A stretch of DNA of 5,048 nucleotides from an uncultured Lachnospiraceae bacterium (GTDB lineage: Bacteria > Bacillota > Clostridia > Lachnospirales > Lachnospiraceae): positions 1 through 5,048 of the forward strand of contig OMSM01000502.1 of assembly GCA_900313745.1 (NCBI GenBank), read 5' to 3'. Position 1 is the first letter of the stretch; each line of letters opens with the position of its first letter. Both the position numbers and the translations under genes were made by a program. Below the pieces are notes generated by a model that saw only the letters and a list, made by a program, of their open reading frames with translations, had not been told where the DNA came from and did not search any database. This document shows, piece after piece, positions 4,990 through 5,048 of the stretch.

Positions 4990-5048
4990 TCCTCATCCCC
5001 CGCTCTGTGGCCGCCGACCTGTCCGTTGCGCTCCCTCATCGTTGCGCC
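4986..5048 (-). CDS. C-terminal 20 residues of an upstream gene, probably a UmuC/DinB-like DNA polymerase
   Basis: A minus-strand frame enters from the right edge and ends with TGA at 4988-4986, overlapping the ATG of the YolD-like gene. Its last residues, MRERNGQVGGHRAGDEE, resemble the (T/M)RERNxQIGGHxA tail I associate with clostridial Y-family polymerases (translesion DNA polymerase IV/V type). The pairing with a YolD-like partner and the overlapping stop/start support that. No catalytic part is inside the window, so the identity is an inference. Confidence 0.55.
   Translation of the reverse strand, partial: GATMRERNGQVGGHRAGDEE

Overview
The window is a compact piece of a GC-rich bacterial chromosome, most likely from a Clostridia-type Firmicute (Lachnospiraceae or a relative). 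The evidence is a class 1B, PyrK-dependent dihydroorotate dehydrogenase, an MEP-pathway ispE, strong GGAGG-type ribosome binding sites, and the clostridial pairing of a Y-family polymerase tail with a small YolD-like protein. The genus cannot be fixed from the sequence. I see no mobile element, CRISPR array, tRNA or rRNA.

Layout. From 3107 down to the left edge, four minus-strand genes form a tight operon: a 1-acyl-glycerol-3-phosphate acyltransferase (plsC-like, 2382-3107), pyrK (1580-2374), pyrD (651-1583) and ispE (1-647, 3' end outside the window). The junctions are a 7-bp gap, an ATGA overlap and a 3-bp gap, so translation is probably coupled. The 327-bp region 3108-3434 separates this operon from divergently transcribed pyrC (3435-4745, plus strand). 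On the right, pyrC converges on and overlaps by 8 bp a small YolD-like gene (4738-4989, minus). That gene is coupled through an ATGA overlap to the last 20 codons of an upstream minus-strand gene (4986-5048), probably a UmuC/DinB-type DNA polymerase.

Function. PyrC closes carbamoyl-aspartate to dihydroorotate. PyrD/PyrK oxidises dihydroorotate to orotate and passes the electrons through FMN, 2Fe-2S and FAD to NAD+. These two consecutive steps of de novo UMP synthesis are encoded by divergent units sharing one control region. The pyrKD genes are co-transcribed with genes for phosphatidate synthesis (plsC-like) and isoprenoid precursor synthesis (ispE); these fit a growth or envelope theme but share no direct pathway step.

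The least ordinary part is the divergent control region. It has a good minus-strand promoter whose -35 lies in a perfect TTGTATACAA palindrome, the core of the classical Bacillus GntR operator. A second, spaced ATTGTA/TACAAT inverted repeat lies over the predicted start point. The operon leader of about 136 nt can form alternative hairpins. A near-consensus plus-strand promoter serves pyrC. No obviously new multi-gene system is present; the enzyme genes are conventional.
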